The translations under genes and the position numbers were made by a program. 64,000 nt of DNA. It comes from Alisma plantago-aquatica. Its lineage: Eukaryota > Streptophyta > Magnoliopsida > Alismatales > Alismataceae. This document shows, piece by piece, positions 23,881 through 36,242 of the stretch. Below the pieces are notes generated by a model. The model worked only from the letters and a program-made list of their open reading frames with translations. It was not told the DNA's origin and searched no databases. How positions within the stretch are numbered: the stretch's first letter is position 1; the number at the start of each line of letters is the position of its first letter. The stretch spans positions 1,059,728,244 through 1,059,792,243 of the forward strand of contig OY856412.1 of NCBI GenBank assembly GCA_963693085.1, given 5' to 3'.

Positions 23881-25424
23881 GTGGTGGCAGGTCAGATGGA
23901 GTTATTTCATTCTTATTTGTCTTCTTCTTGCTTTGTATTTATTTTGGTTGACCTGGGTGCTACACACTCTTTTATCGCTTGTAGTATGCTTGATAGCTTT
24001 CTTTTACCTGTAAGTTGTAGGAGAGATAACTTGTTGTTAGAAACCACTCTTGATGGTTCCTCGATGCTTCAAGAGGTGTGTCCATCCTGTATTCTATCTT
24101 TTTCGGGACACAAGATACAAGTGGATCTTATACCACTTAATATGCTTGGATTCGATGTAATCCTTGGGATGGATACCCTAGAGAGGTATAAGGTTGTGCT
24201 AGATTGTGGTTCCAAGCAAGTGATGTTTGTTGATGATGGTGAGAAGTGGATCTTCCAGGGAGATAGGAAGATTCTTCCGATGTGTTTAGTATCAACCATG
24301 GTGGCAGAGAAGTTGTTGCGGCAAGGATGTAAGGCATTCTTAGCTCATGTTGTGGATACCAAGGCAAAAGGTCCGAGTCTTCTAGACATGAAAGTTGTCA
24401 GAGAGTTTGAGGATGTGTTTCCCGATGAGTTTCCCAGTGTTCCCCCACCTCGAGAGATTGACTTTGAGATCAATCTAGTGCCAGGGACACAACCAGTTGC
24501 TCAGACACAATACATGATGGCACCAGCTGAGATGGAAGGGCTAAAGAAGTAGTTACAGGAGTTGCTGGATAAAGGTTTCATCAGACCGAGCACATCGTCG
24601 TGGGGTACTCCAATCATTTTTGTAAAGAAGAAGGATGGATCAATGCGTCTGTGCATAGACTATAGGCAATTGAACAAAGTCATGATCAAGAACAAGTACC
24701 CTTTACTGAGGATAGATGATCTGTTTGATCAGTTGTGTGGTGCTACGGTGTTCTCAAAGATTGATCTACGATTTGGATATCATCAGTTGATGTCAAGGCG
24801 GAGGACATACCAAAGTCAGCTTTTAGGATGAGGTATGGTCACTTTGAGTTTGTGGTTATGTCATTTGGGCTAACCAATGCACCTGTTGCTTTCATGGATC
24901 TAATGAATAGGGTGTTCTGTCTGTTTCTAGATCAATTTGTTGTGGTCTTCATAGACGACATCTTGATCTATAGTCAAGGTAGTCAACCACATGAACAACA
25001 CCTTCGACAAGCGTTGACTCTCCTTCACCAACATCAGTTGTATGCCGAGTTCAGTAAATGTGAATTCTGGTTGAAGGAAGTGACTTTCTTGGGTCATGTT
25101 ATATCCACGAAAGGAGTTAGAGTGGACCCCAAGAAGGTGGAGTGAGTTGCGGAGTGGCAACAACCAAAAATGCCGAATGAAGTTTGTAGTTTTCTGGGCC
25201 TAGCAGGATACTACTGGAGGTTTATAAAGGACTTTAGTGTAATCGCATTGCCATTGACGAAGTTGACCAGGAAGGATGTACCTTTTGTTTGGGATGATCG
25301 TTGTCAGCAAGCTTTTCAGAAATTGAAAGAAAAGCTGACTAGTGCTCCAGTGTTGGTGTTGCCAGAGCCTGGGAAAGGCTATGTTGTTTTCTGGGATGCT
25401 TCCTAGAAAGGCTTAGGTTGTGTG
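23881..25424 (+). pseudogene. Ty3/gypsy pol, first part: protease, RT and start of RNase H
   Basis: The frame 23881-24552 contains the protease, with LVDLGATHSFI where D-(S/T)-G is expected, so the active site is altered to DLG. It continues with the block GFDVILGMDTLERYKVVLDC and the pol linker. RT starts near 24400. The block [16 protein letters not shown] is at 24568 and [19 protein letters not shown] follows. [13 protein letters not shown] is at 24751, and the catalytic FIDD is at about 24946 ([11 protein letters not shown]). There are stops at 24550, 25143 and 25404, and a one-base deletion near 24790 shifts the frame. From 25170 comes the FLGLAGYYWRFI block and the RNase H start, ending at GLGCV. 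The code breaks there at 25424, where the LTR array is inserted. It resumes at 39757 with LM. Confidence 0.95.
25420..25424. repeat. Target-site duplication GTGTG (left) of the LTR array
   Basis: GTGTG precedes the first LTR. ATGTG follows the third LTR at 39752-39756. One base differs. Removing the array and one copy restores the RNase H reading frame across the junction. Confidence 0.8.
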
Positions 25425-26129
25425 TGTAACATACTAAATCTCAGGGTCTTACCTACAATTTACCCACTTTTGAGCTTTTATTTGCCTTCTAGTCCATTTG
25501 GACCTTTTTCATAAATTTCCCTTCTTTTATATTCTTTTTGGACTCCTTGTGCAATTTGAGCACAATTCAAGGTTGAAATCACCTTTTTCCCTCATTTATG
25601 ATAATAAAGGGGTGTTTGCACAAATAACCCACTTAAGGTAATAATTAAGGACTAATAATGCAAAATGGAGTTTTATGAGAGATAATAAGTGGATAATATT
25701 TATTTGGAGCTTTTTGGATAAATATATTAGTAATAATGTGTATTTGAATTAATTAATGAGAATATTAACCTAATTTCCTTCTCTCTCCTCAAAAAGGATA
25801 ATAATATATCAAAATGGAATATAATGGTGGTATTTTGCTCTTAAAGTTAATAATGGATGATATCTCGAAATTCACTCATATAATTCATTAAAAGAAGTAT
25901 TTTCATATAACTCATTCATTTTAATATATTAATAAACACTTTAAGGAGCAATATATTTATTAAGGGTCAAATAATGAGTAAAACGAGAAAGTAATTGAAT
26001 AGAATTGTTCTAGACTTTAATATGAGCATGTGGTTAAAATTTTGTGGCTTTTGGACTTCATTTGAGCCCTCAAATTGATTTTATAAGCTTTTATTATAGT
26101 GTGGCTATAGTAGCTGAATCGATTACATA

Positions 26130-27130
26130 TATTTCATTTAATCTCGCGTAACGCTAAGGTTCTGGTCGATTTTTGTGTCACGCACCTAGGGCCCATCGGA
26201 CGGCTCCGTGTTGATCGGCCCTTTGATCCAACGGTCTGGGCACTTCCTTCTACCTCCAGCCGCCTGAGCAACACAGCCTCATGGACCTCCTTGAGTCGTT
26301 CTCACTCCCTCCTCCACCATTTGAGTTGATTCTTCTCCCTTTGCATCCGTCTCTCCACGACGGTCCTGACGAGCCAAAGCTCGTTCTGTGTCCTTCACTC
26401 TCTGTGAAATGCCCAATCGGGGCCTCCTCCTCTTCTCTGTCGTGAGGTTATAGAAGGGACTAGAGCCCTCCTCACGCCTAAGGCTGTAGAAACGACCCTC
26501 GGGCTTCGTACTTTCTTCCTCCTCCCTTAATTTGACTACTATCACCCCTGCACTCCCCGACGACATCATCTTCTTCTCTAGTGAACTCCGCCTTGGCGCC
26601 GCTTCCTTCCTCTGCCTTCAATGAAATTAATGGTGGGGTGAGCTTTCCCGACCCTCACTCTCCGTTTTCCAAACCTCTTTTTGTCTCACGATGCCCCCGA
26701 TCGCCTTGTCCTATAGGCCGGCGGAATTCCTCGGCAGTGTCTAACCGTTTTCCACCTTTGGTGCTACTCCACCACGGAAAGACCTGGATTAGGCTCGTCT
26801 TGACTTCGTGAGTTCTTTGACGGCCTCAGCAGGTAGCGTTTTCTTTGTCTATTGGGTTCTCGTTCACTTTCGACCACCTTCCCCTGTCCTCTACCGGCGA
26901 GTGAGCTCCCTTGAGCTCTAGGTCGACGTGATGCCCAAAGGTGGCCTCGGCAGATTCGACGATCGGTGAGGAATCCTCTGATGCTCCCGGTTTCCCTTGG
27001 CGTGCCAGACTTCCCCAAGAAACCCATCGAGGTACTTACTTCTTCCTCGTTCTCAAGCCATGGCTGAAGCTCGAACGAACAATTGCTTGGTTATTTGGTC
27101 TCGAGTGCCCCTGTGGCTTTGATAATGCAA
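26130..27130. other. GC/CpG-rich segment in LTR 1
   Basis: It contrasts sharply with the AT-rich flanks of the same LTR. It begins near TCTCGCGTAACGCTAAGG and is rich in CT-tracts and CG dinucleotides. The same segment occurs at 31530-32530 and 36960-37960. It may hold the promoter, transcript start and leader of the element, but no clear TATA box was found. Confidence 0.6.
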
Positions 27131-28239
27131 TTTAATCACCAAGGGCAATGTAGGTATTTTGACTCTCACTTTGCTTCTCTGTCGTGAGTCATTTATTTGG
27201 GACTGAATGACACGCTCGTCCTCACAATGTTAATTAAATCAATTAGCCGATGAAGGGTATTTTAGTCATTTCACTTGTTATTTACATCGAATTGTATTTT
27301 CATTTAAATAACTGTCACGCTATGGTTTTCTTGCATTCTGATTGGTCGACTTTACTTAATTCATAGTAAATCGATCCATGGTCTGAAAAATGCAAATAAA
27401 TAGTCAATGGAAAGGATTTTTCATGTAGAACCTGATTTTATGATTTTTGAGTCCCAATTATGATTCCTTTTTCGAAGTTTGCTTTGAATGCCTTTTTAAA
27501 TGTGTAAAATGTTCTAAAATACATAATTAATTCATTTTAACTCCAATTTGTAATATAAAATATGTTTTCTTATTCAGGAAAATATGACTAATATATTGGA
27601 CTGGGTTTTGAACCTTAAATCATGATTTTGTAAAATTAGGGTTTTTCCTATGCTTTATGTCTTTATATATATTAATACATGTGTAATAATGTAACTAGGG
27701 AAATATGGAATTGGATGCAATCAGATTGGTGAATGTGATGGTAATTAATTAAAATAGGTATGTGAAACATATTTTAGTATGTGGATCCTATTTTTGTATG
27801 TGAAGCCTATTTTAGTATGTGGACCCTATTTATATATGTGAATCCTATCAAAGATGAATGTGAATGTTTATTGTGCAAACAATCCTAATCTCTCAGTTGG
27901 GTCTTGTCCAACCACACAATCATTATTGTGCTAGCCTTGTTATTCTCCTAAATGCATTTTTGGCTCTTTTACTTCTTTGATGAATCATATGCATTTGTGG
28001 CTCACTTATGTGAAATATTTAATCTTATTATTGCCTATGTTGGCTCATCTTTTTGAAATACTTGGAAACATTGTATATTGTTGTTGCTTATGTTGGCTCC
28101 TTTATTTCTTGGGTTTTATTCCCAATGCTGTGTTGCAATCTTGTTATACTTTTCACTCTACTACCAAGTGAATGTTTATGCATGATATAGTTATTGGCCA
28201 ATTGACAATGTAGTGTACATGAGTACAAACCACCCATAG

Positions 28240-28340
28240 GACACTGGGGTTTTAGTCCCCCTGCCATTTTATATATTAGGCACTGGGGTTTTAGTCCCCC
28301 TACCACTTTTTAGGAACTGGGGTTTTAGTCCCCCTGCCAT
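28240..28340 (+). repeat. Minisatellite with GGGGTTTTAGTCCCC core, three units
   Basis: The unit is about 33-40 bp with the core ACTGGGGTTTTAGTCCCCCT. GGGG can pair with CCCC, and ACT with AGT, in an interleaved order. The spacers TGCCATTTTATATATTAGGC and TACCACTTTTTAGG separate the units. Confidence 0.9.
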
Positions 28341-28899
28341 TGGTGAGGTCTGGTAGGTGCCTCACCCTACATTGAGATGATTTTGAGTCATAATTTATAT
28401 TCATGCAAATGTGATATTTGTTGATATTGGAATGTGGAAGTTTTCTAAAATCTTATTAACTGATTTGCCTCTCACTTCTTGAAATTCCTTAGTGGAATCT
28501 TTTGTTATGAAATGCTTAGCTTTATGATGCCTTTTTTTGACACATACCTTTTATCTTTCTCTTGCTGGATGACCCCAACCATCCAGGCTAGGATCAGAGT
28601 GTGCATGGAAGCTTGGTGAACCGAAGGCTAAGGATAGGACAAGAAGAAAAGGAACATATAGCTTGCATGATCATAGTTGCTTTTATATATTAAGTTGTTT
28701 TGTTTGGAGACAATATTGGCTTAGTCTAAGTCTTCCTCTACCTAGATCCTTTGTTCTTGTATGAAGATGTACCCCATTTGGGAAAAAAATTGTAATGTAC
28801 TCTTTATACATTTTGAATAAAGTCAAGTTTTATTTCTTCCGCTACCACACAATTGGTGTTTTTGTTTGCCATGAATTTAGTAGAGACTTGGTCTTTATA

Positions 28900-30817
28900 G
28901 CATGGTATTAGAGCATCAAGGTAGTCAGATTCTTGACTAATTCAAAAAATTGTCTCCCTAGAGTATATAGTTTCCCTATAGTAAGTTTTTCACCTTAGAG
29001 TTGACCTAGCATGAAAATTTGATTTAGGATCATAATAATTTCATAATTAAATAAAATTTGTCAACTTTTTGGTGAATTGTCTATTGAGAAGCTACTAGAG
29101 CAATAAGTTGAAGTGATGGTGTCTAGAAAGGGCCAGAGCTTGGGGGTTGGCAATATTTTCCTCCATCCCACTAGCTTGGTAATGAGGACTCCTGAGCTCA
29201 TATGACCTGGCCTGGCCTGATCTGATACAGACAGCTCGAAATAGTCTATCTTTGGGCAAGTTGCCTAATTTTTGAATACCTTAGGAAATCCATAAGTGAT
29301 GATTTGATCTCTTACACAAAAATCATCCTTAAATACCTTATACTCCTATGTTTAGGGTTTAGTGTACCCTAGGTTACACCCTGAAGCTTGGTTATTAAAT
29401 CCTTTTAGTGTTGAGTTTTATGTACCCTTTTACCCTTAGCTTTGTTTGACTTAGTTGACCCTTTTAAGGGCTGGAGTGAGGGTAATGGTGTTAGTACCCT
29501 ATTTGGTTTTGCAAATCTGATTTCGAGGAAGAAATCCCTTTTAGGGGGATGGAATCCCAACTAAAAAGCAAAATCAAATACCTTTAGAGTTAGAAACCCT
29601 ATCTATGTGGACATATGTACATAATAACTTATGTGAACAAGAATTTACCAAACACATTATACTTGTAATTCAACTTGTTTGTTTATATACACATGAATAT
29701 GTAGTAAGTCATTAAGAGATAGTTCATATGCTAGAACCTTCACATATTATTGATTCACATAATAAACGAGTTACTCATTACTAATTGTGAATATACATAA
29801 CATTGACTATACCACCCTAATGGTAAAATATGTATGGATAATGCACCCTAAGGATGCTTTAACATGTAATGATCATGTTGACCTAAACCCTAATATGTAA
29901 TCATCTAGCCTTGACAACATATACGTATATATACCCTTAATGCCTTTCATGATACATTAGTGACATTAGGTGTCATCATCACATAATATACCTTAACACA
30001 TATAAATGGATTATAGTCACAAAGTTATCAATATATGTAAGGTATATCACCTTGTTCTCTAATGAACACCTCATCATAATTTGATATATGAATAAATTCA
30101 TTAATATTTAATGTGTTACATCATATTCATTAAAATTCATATAATGACTCAAACATGATAATGAATAATTGGATTCACATAAATACTCATAAATGCCTAA
30201 TGTGATGTAAAATATGTATAATTTATAATATGACGTGTAATGGACGAAAATGATTAATGATGCCATTAATATGAGTATGAAAGATGATATGAAAATGTGC
30301 AATATGAACATTATTGGGAATTATTATAGGCGTAATAACTTATTGGATAATATTAACTTTTCTACAAAATAATTTGTGATAATTCTACATGATAGTTTTA
30401 AGAGGATAATGGAAAATGAATTCATGTTATTAAGGTTTTTGACCTAATACATTAATTAATGTTGAAATGGCTTAGTAAACCCTAATTGTGCTTAAAACCC
30501 TTGATGAGGGAAATACACATGATATAATATTGAGATGTAATTGTTTTGAATAAAATGTGGCACAAGTGATAGTATAATAAATATGATACCTTTTCATGAT
30601 GGAGATTATGATAATAAGACAAACATGTTAATTTGAGTTTGATAAAAGGCTATAGGTTTTTTGGAAACCTTAGTAACACCTGACTTATGTAGATTTTGTG
30701 TTGTACCATATATTAAGGGTTATAACCTACGGTTTAAGGTTGGGAAGTTGCACACTCACCCTCTCTTCCCTCTTGTTGTGATTTCGGGGACGAAATCCTC
30801 TTTAAGGGGTGGTGTGT
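28900..30817 (+). mobile_element. Internal domain 1 of the array (~1.92 kb, non-coding)
   Basis: The domain lies between a primer-binding site and a purine-rich tract before LTR 2. No frame over 70 codons resembles gag or pol, so the element could move only with enzymes supplied by others. Two copies of a TTTCG(A/G)GGA(A/C)GAAATCC block occur, at 29521 and 30782. The first resembles the end of pol in the surrounding gypsy element (41632) and the second lies just before the LTR. This is the structure called a large retrotransposon derivative. The lineage (chromovirus-related) is inferred from these blocks and the shared primer site. Confidence 0.88.
28903..28914 (+). other. Primer-binding site after LTR 1
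   Basis: TGGTATTAGAGC is one base off the initiator-Met-tRNA site TGGTATCAGAGC found in the second internal domain (34326-34337). The C-to-T change suggests decay. Confidence 0.85.
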
Positions 30818-33800
30818 TGTAACATACTAAATCTCAGAGTCTTTCCTGCAATTTACCCACTTTTGAGCTTTTCTTTGCCTTCTAGTCCATGTGGACCTTT
30901 TTCATAAATTTCCCTTCTTTTATATTCTTTTTGGACTCCTTGTGCAATTTGAGCACAATTCAAGGTTGAAATCACCTTTTTCCCTCATTTATGATAATAA
31001 AGGGGTGTTTGCACAAATAACCCACTTAAGGTAATAATTAAGGACTAATAATGCAAAATGGAGTTTTATGAGAGATAATAAGTGGATAATATTTATTTGG
31101 AGCTTTTTGGATAAATATATTAGTAATAATGTGTATTTGAATTAATTAATGAGAATATTAACCTAATTTCCTTGTCTCTCCTCAAAAAGGATAATAATAT
31201 ATCAAAATGGAATATAATGGTGGTATTTTGCTATTAAAGTTAATAATGGATGATGTCTCGAAATTCACTCATATAATTCATTAACAGAAGTCTTTTCATA
31301 TAACTCATTCATTTTAATATATTAATAAAAACTTTAAGGAGCAATATATTTATTAATGGTGAAATAATGAGTAAAACGAGAAAGTAATTGCGTAGAATTG
31401 TTCTAGAATTTAATATGAGCATGTGGTTAAACTTTGGTGGCTTTTGTACTTCATTTGAGCCCTCAAATTGATTTTATAAGCTTTTATTATAGTGTGGCTA
31501 TAGTAGCTGAATCGATTACATATATTTCATTTAATCTCGCGTAACGCTAAGGTTTTGGTCGATTTTTGTGTCACGCGCCTGGGGCCCATCGGACGGCTCC
31601 ACATTGATCGACCTTTTGATCCAACGGTCTGGGCACTTCCTTCTACCTCCAGCCGCCCGAGAAACACAACCTCATGGACTCCCTTGAGTCGTTCTCACTC
31701 CCTCCTCAACCATTTGAGTTGATTCTTCTCCCTTTGCGTCTGTCTCTCCACGATGGTCCTGACGAGACAAAGCTCGTTCTGTCTCCTTCACTCTCTGTGA
31801 AATGCCCAATTGGGGCCTCCTCCTCTTCTCTGTCGTGAGGTTATAGAAGGGACTAGAGCCCTCCTCACGTCTAAGGCTGTAGAAACGAACCTCTGGCTTC
31901 GTACTTTCTTCCTCCTCCCTCAATTTGACTACTATCACCCCTGCACTCCCCGACGTCATCGTCTTCTTCTCTAGTGAACTCCGCCTTGGCGCCGCTTCCT
32001 TCCTCCACCTTCAGTGAAATTAACGGTGGGGTAAGATTTCCCGACCCTCACTCTCTGTTTTCCAAACCTCTGTTTGTCTCGCGATGCCCCCGATCACCTT
32101 GTCCTATAGGCCGGCGGAATTCCTCGACAGTGTCTAACCGTTTCTCCACCTTTGGTGCTACTCCGCCGTGGAAAGACCTGGATTAGGCTCGTCTTGACTT
32201 CGTGAGTGCTTTGACGGCCTTAGCAGGCAGCTTCTTCTTTGTTTATTGGGTTCTCGTTCACTTTCGACCACCTTCCCCTATCCTCTGCCGCCGAGTGAGT
32301 TCCCTTGAGCTCTAGGTCGACGTGATGCCCAAAGGTGGGCTCGGCAGATTCGACGATCGGTGAGGAATCCTCTGATGCTCTCGGTTTCCCATGGCGTGCC
32401 AGACTTCCCCAAGAAACCCATCGAGGTACTTACTGCTTCCTCGTTCTCAAGCCATGGCTGAAGATCGAACGAACAATCACTTGGTTATTTGGTCTCGAGT
32501 GCCCCTGTGGCTTTGATAATGCAATTTAATCACCAAGGGCAATGTAGGTATTTTGACTCTCACTTTGCTTCTCTGTCGTGAGTCGTTTATTTGGGACTGA
32601 ATGACATGCTCGTCCTCACAATGTTAATTAAATCAATTAGCCGATGAAGGGTATTTTAGTCATTTCACCTGTTATTTACATCAAATTGTATTTTCATTTA
32701 AATAACTATCACGCTATGGTTTTCTTGCATTCTGATTGGTCGACTTTACTTAATTCATAGTAAATTGATCCATGGTCCGAAAAATGCAAATAAATAGTCA
32801 ATGGAAAGGATTTTTCATGTAGAACCTGATTTTATGGTTTTTGAGTCCCAATTATGATTCCTTTTTCGAAGTTTGCTTTGAATGCCTTTTTAAGTGTGTA
32901 AAATGTTCTAAAATACATAATTAATTCATTTTAACTCCAATTTGTAATATAAAATATGTTTTCTTATTCAGGAGAATATGACTAATATATTGGAATGGGT
33001 TTTGAACCTTAAATCACGATTTTGTAAAATTAGGGTTTTTCATATGCTTTATGTCTTTATATATATTAATACATGTGTAATAATGTAACTAGGGAAATAT
33101 GGAATCGGATGCAATCAGATTGGTGAATGTGATGGTAATTAATTAAAATAGGTATGTGAAGCACATTTTAGTATGTGGATCCTATTTTTGTATGTGAAGT
33201 CTATTTTAGTATGTGGACCCTATTTATATATGTGAATCCTATCAAAGATGAATGTGAATGTTTATTGTGCAAACAATCCTAATCTCTCAGTTGGGTTTTG
33301 TCCAACCCCACAATCATTATTGTGCTAGCCTTGTTATTCTCCTAAATGCATTTTTGGCTCTTTTACTTCTTTGATGAATCATATGCATTTGTGGCTCACT
33401 TATGTGAAATATTTAATCTTGTTATTACCTATGTTGGCTCATCTTTTTGAAATACTTGGAAACATTGTATATTGTTATTGCTTATGTTGGCTCCTTTATT
33501 TCTTGGGTTTTATTCCCAATGCTGTGTTGCAATCTTGTTATACTTTTCACTCTACTACCAAGTGAATGTTTATGCATGATATAGTTATTGGCCAATTGAC
33601 AATGTAGTGTACATGAGTACAAACCACCCATAGGGCACTGGGGTTTTAGTCCCCCTGCCGTAGGCACTGGGGTTTTAGTCCCCCTGCCATTTTATATATT
33701 AGGACTGGGGTTTTAGTCCCCCTACCACTTTTTAGGCACTGGGGTTTTAGTCCCCCTGCCATTGGTGAGGTCTGGTAGGTGCCTCACCCTACATTGAGAT

Positions 33801-34322
33801 GATTTTGAGTCATAATTTATATTCATGCAAATGTGATATTTGTTGATATTGGAATGTGGAAGTTTTCTAAAATCTTATTCACTGATTTGCCTCTCACTTC
33901 TTGAAATTCCATAGTGGAATCTTTTGTTATGAAATGCTTAGCTTTATGATTGCCTTTTTTTGACACATACCTTTTATCTTTCTTTTCCTGGATGACCCCA
34001 ACCATCCAGGCTAGGATCAGAGTGCGCATGGAAGCTTGGTGAACCGAAGGCTAAGGATAGGACAAGAAGAAAAGGAACATATAGCTTGCATGATCATAGT
34101 TGCTTTTATATATTAAGTTGTTTTGTTTGGAGACAATATTGGCTTAGTCTAAGTCTTCCTCTACCTGGATCCTTTGTTATTGTATGAAGATGTACCCCAT
34201 TTGGGAAAAAATTTGTAATGTACTCTTTATACATTTTGAATAAAGTCAAGTTTTATTTCATCCGCTGCCACACAATTGGTATTTTTGTTTGCCATGAATT
34301 TAGTAGAGACTTGGTCTTTATA
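30818..34322 (+). repeat. LTR 2 (middle) of the array (~3.5 kb)
   Basis: It is collinear with LTR 1 and LTR 3. It serves both as the right LTR of the first unit and the left LTR of the second: a purine-rich tract (AGGGGTGGTG) precedes it and a primer-binding site follows it. There is no target-site duplication at either border, so this is one array and not two separate insertions. The GC-rich part is 31530-32530. Confidence 0.93.
33633..33760 (+). repeat. GGGGTTTTAGTCCCC minisatellite in LTR 2, four units
   Basis: Same unit as at 28240. An extra unit is introduced by TGCCGTAGGC, which LTR 3 also has and LTR 1 lacks. Confidence 0.9.
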
Positions 34323-36242
34323 GCATGGTATCAGAGCATCAAGGTAGTCAGATTCTTGACTAATTCAAAAAATTGTCTCCCTAGAGTATATATTTTCCCT
34401 ATAGTAAGTTTTTCACCTTAGAGTTGACCTAACATGAAAATTTGATTTAGGATCATAATAATTTCATAATTAAATAAAATTTGTCAACTTTTTGGTGAAT
34501 TGTCTATTGAGAAGATACTAGAGCAATAAGTTGAAGTGATGGTGTCTAGAAAGGGTCAGAGCTTGGGGGTTGGCAATATTTTCCTCCACCTCACTAGCTT
34601 GGTAATGAGGACTCCTGAGCTCATATGACCTGGCCTGTCCTGATCTGATACAGAAAGCTCGAAATAGTCTATCTTTGGGCATGTTGCCTAATTTTTGAAT
34701 ACCTTAGGAAAACCATAAGTGATGATGTTATCTCTTACACAAAAATCATTCTTAAATACCTTATACTCATATGTTTAGGGTTTAGTGTACCCTAGGTTAC
34801 ACCCTGAAGCTTGGTTATTAAATCCTTTTAGTGTTGAGTTTTATGTACCCTTTTACCCTTAGCTTTGTTTGACTTAGTTGACCCTTTTAAGGGGTGGAGT
34901 GAGGGTAATGGTGTTAGTACCCTATTTGGTTTTGCAAATCTGATTTCGAGGAAGAAATCCCTTTTAGGGGGATGGAATCCCAACTAAAAAGCAAAATCAA
35001 ATACCTTTAGAGTTAGAAACCCTATCTATGTGGACATATGTACATAATAACTTATGTGAAAAAGAATTTACCAAACACATTATAGTTGTAATTCAACTTG
35101 TTTGTTTATACACACATGAATATGTAGTAAGTCATATAGAGATAGTTCATATGCTTGAACCTTCACATATTATTGATTCACATAATAAATGAGTTACTCA
35201 TTACTAATTGTAAATACACATAACATTGACTATGCCACCCTAATGGTAAAATATGTATGGATAATGCACCCTAAGTATGCTTTAACATGTAATGATCATT
35301 TTGACCTAAACCCTAATATGTAATCATCTAGCCTTGACAACATATACATATATATATACCCTTAATGCCTTTCATGATACATTAGTGACATTAGGTGTCA
35401 TCATCACATAATACACCTTAACACATATAAATGGATTATAGTCACAAAGTTATCAATATATGTAATGTATATCACCTTGTTCTCTAATGAACACCTCATC
35501 ATAATATGATATATGAATAAATTCATTAATATTTAATGTGTTACATCATATTCATTAAAATTCATATAATGACTCAAACATGATAATGAATAATTGGATT
35601 CACATAAATACTCATAAATGCCTAATGTGATGTAAAATATGTATAATTTATAATTTGAAGTGTAATGGACGAAAATGATTAATGATGCCATTAATATGAG
35701 TATGAAAGATGATATGAAAATGTGCAATATGAACATTATTGGGAATTATTATAGGCGTAATAACTTATTGGATAATATTAACTTTTCTACAAAATAATTT
35801 GTGATAATTCTACATGATAGTTTTAAGAGGATAATGGAAAATGAATTCATGTTATTAAGGTTTTTGACCTAATACATTAATTAATGTTGAAATGGCTTAG
35901 TAAACCCTAATTGTGCTTAAAACCCTTGATGAGGGAAACACACATGATATAATATTGAGATGTAATTGTTTTGAATAAAATGTGGCACAAGTGATAGTAT
36001 AATAAATATGATACCTTTTCATGATGGAGATTATGATAATAAGACAAAAATGTTAATTTGAGTTTGATAAAAGGCTATAGGTTTTTTGGAAACCTTAGTA
36101 ACACCTGACTTATGTAGATTTTGTGTTGTACCCTAGATTAAGGGTTATAACCTACGGTTTAAGGTTGGGAAGTTGCACACTAACCCTCTCTTCCCTCTTA
36201 TTGTGATTTCGGGGACGAAATCCTCTTTAAGGGGTGGTGTGC
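34323..36242 (+). mobile_element. Internal domain 2 of the array (~1.92 kb, non-coding)
   Basis: It is almost identical to 28900-30817 over its full length, including both TTTCG-GGA blocks (34944 and 36207), with scattered single-base differences. It also has no coding capacity. The close match of the two internal domains points to duplication of one element and not to two independent insertions. Confidence 0.9.
34326..34337 (+). other. Primer-binding site after LTR 2
   Basis: TGGTATCAGAGC, three bases after the LTR end, matches the 3' end of initiator tRNA-Met exactly. Confidence 0.9.

Larger units (their letters stand above)
25425..28899 (+). repeat. LTR 1 of the non-autonomous three-LTR array (~3.48 kb)
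   Basis: It starts TGTAACATACTAAATCTCAG and ends GGTCTTTATA, followed by a primer-binding site. It is nearly identical to 30818-34322 and 36243-39751. The first ~700 bp are AT-rich. A GC- and CpG-rich stretch follows at 26130-27130. The rest is AT-rich again and holds a GGGGTTTTAGTCCCC minisatellite at 28240-28340 (three units against four in the other LTRs). Open frames in the GC-rich part, on both strands, are interrupted or shifted between the three copies and resemble no family, so I do not call them genes. Confidence 0.93.

Noticed and set aside
26279..26811. Open frames of 76-96 codons in the GC-rich part of the array LTR, on both strands
   Set aside because: They recur in the other LTRs with changed lengths, stops and shifts, resemble no family, and overlap on opposite strands, as expected of chance frames in CpG-rich DNA.
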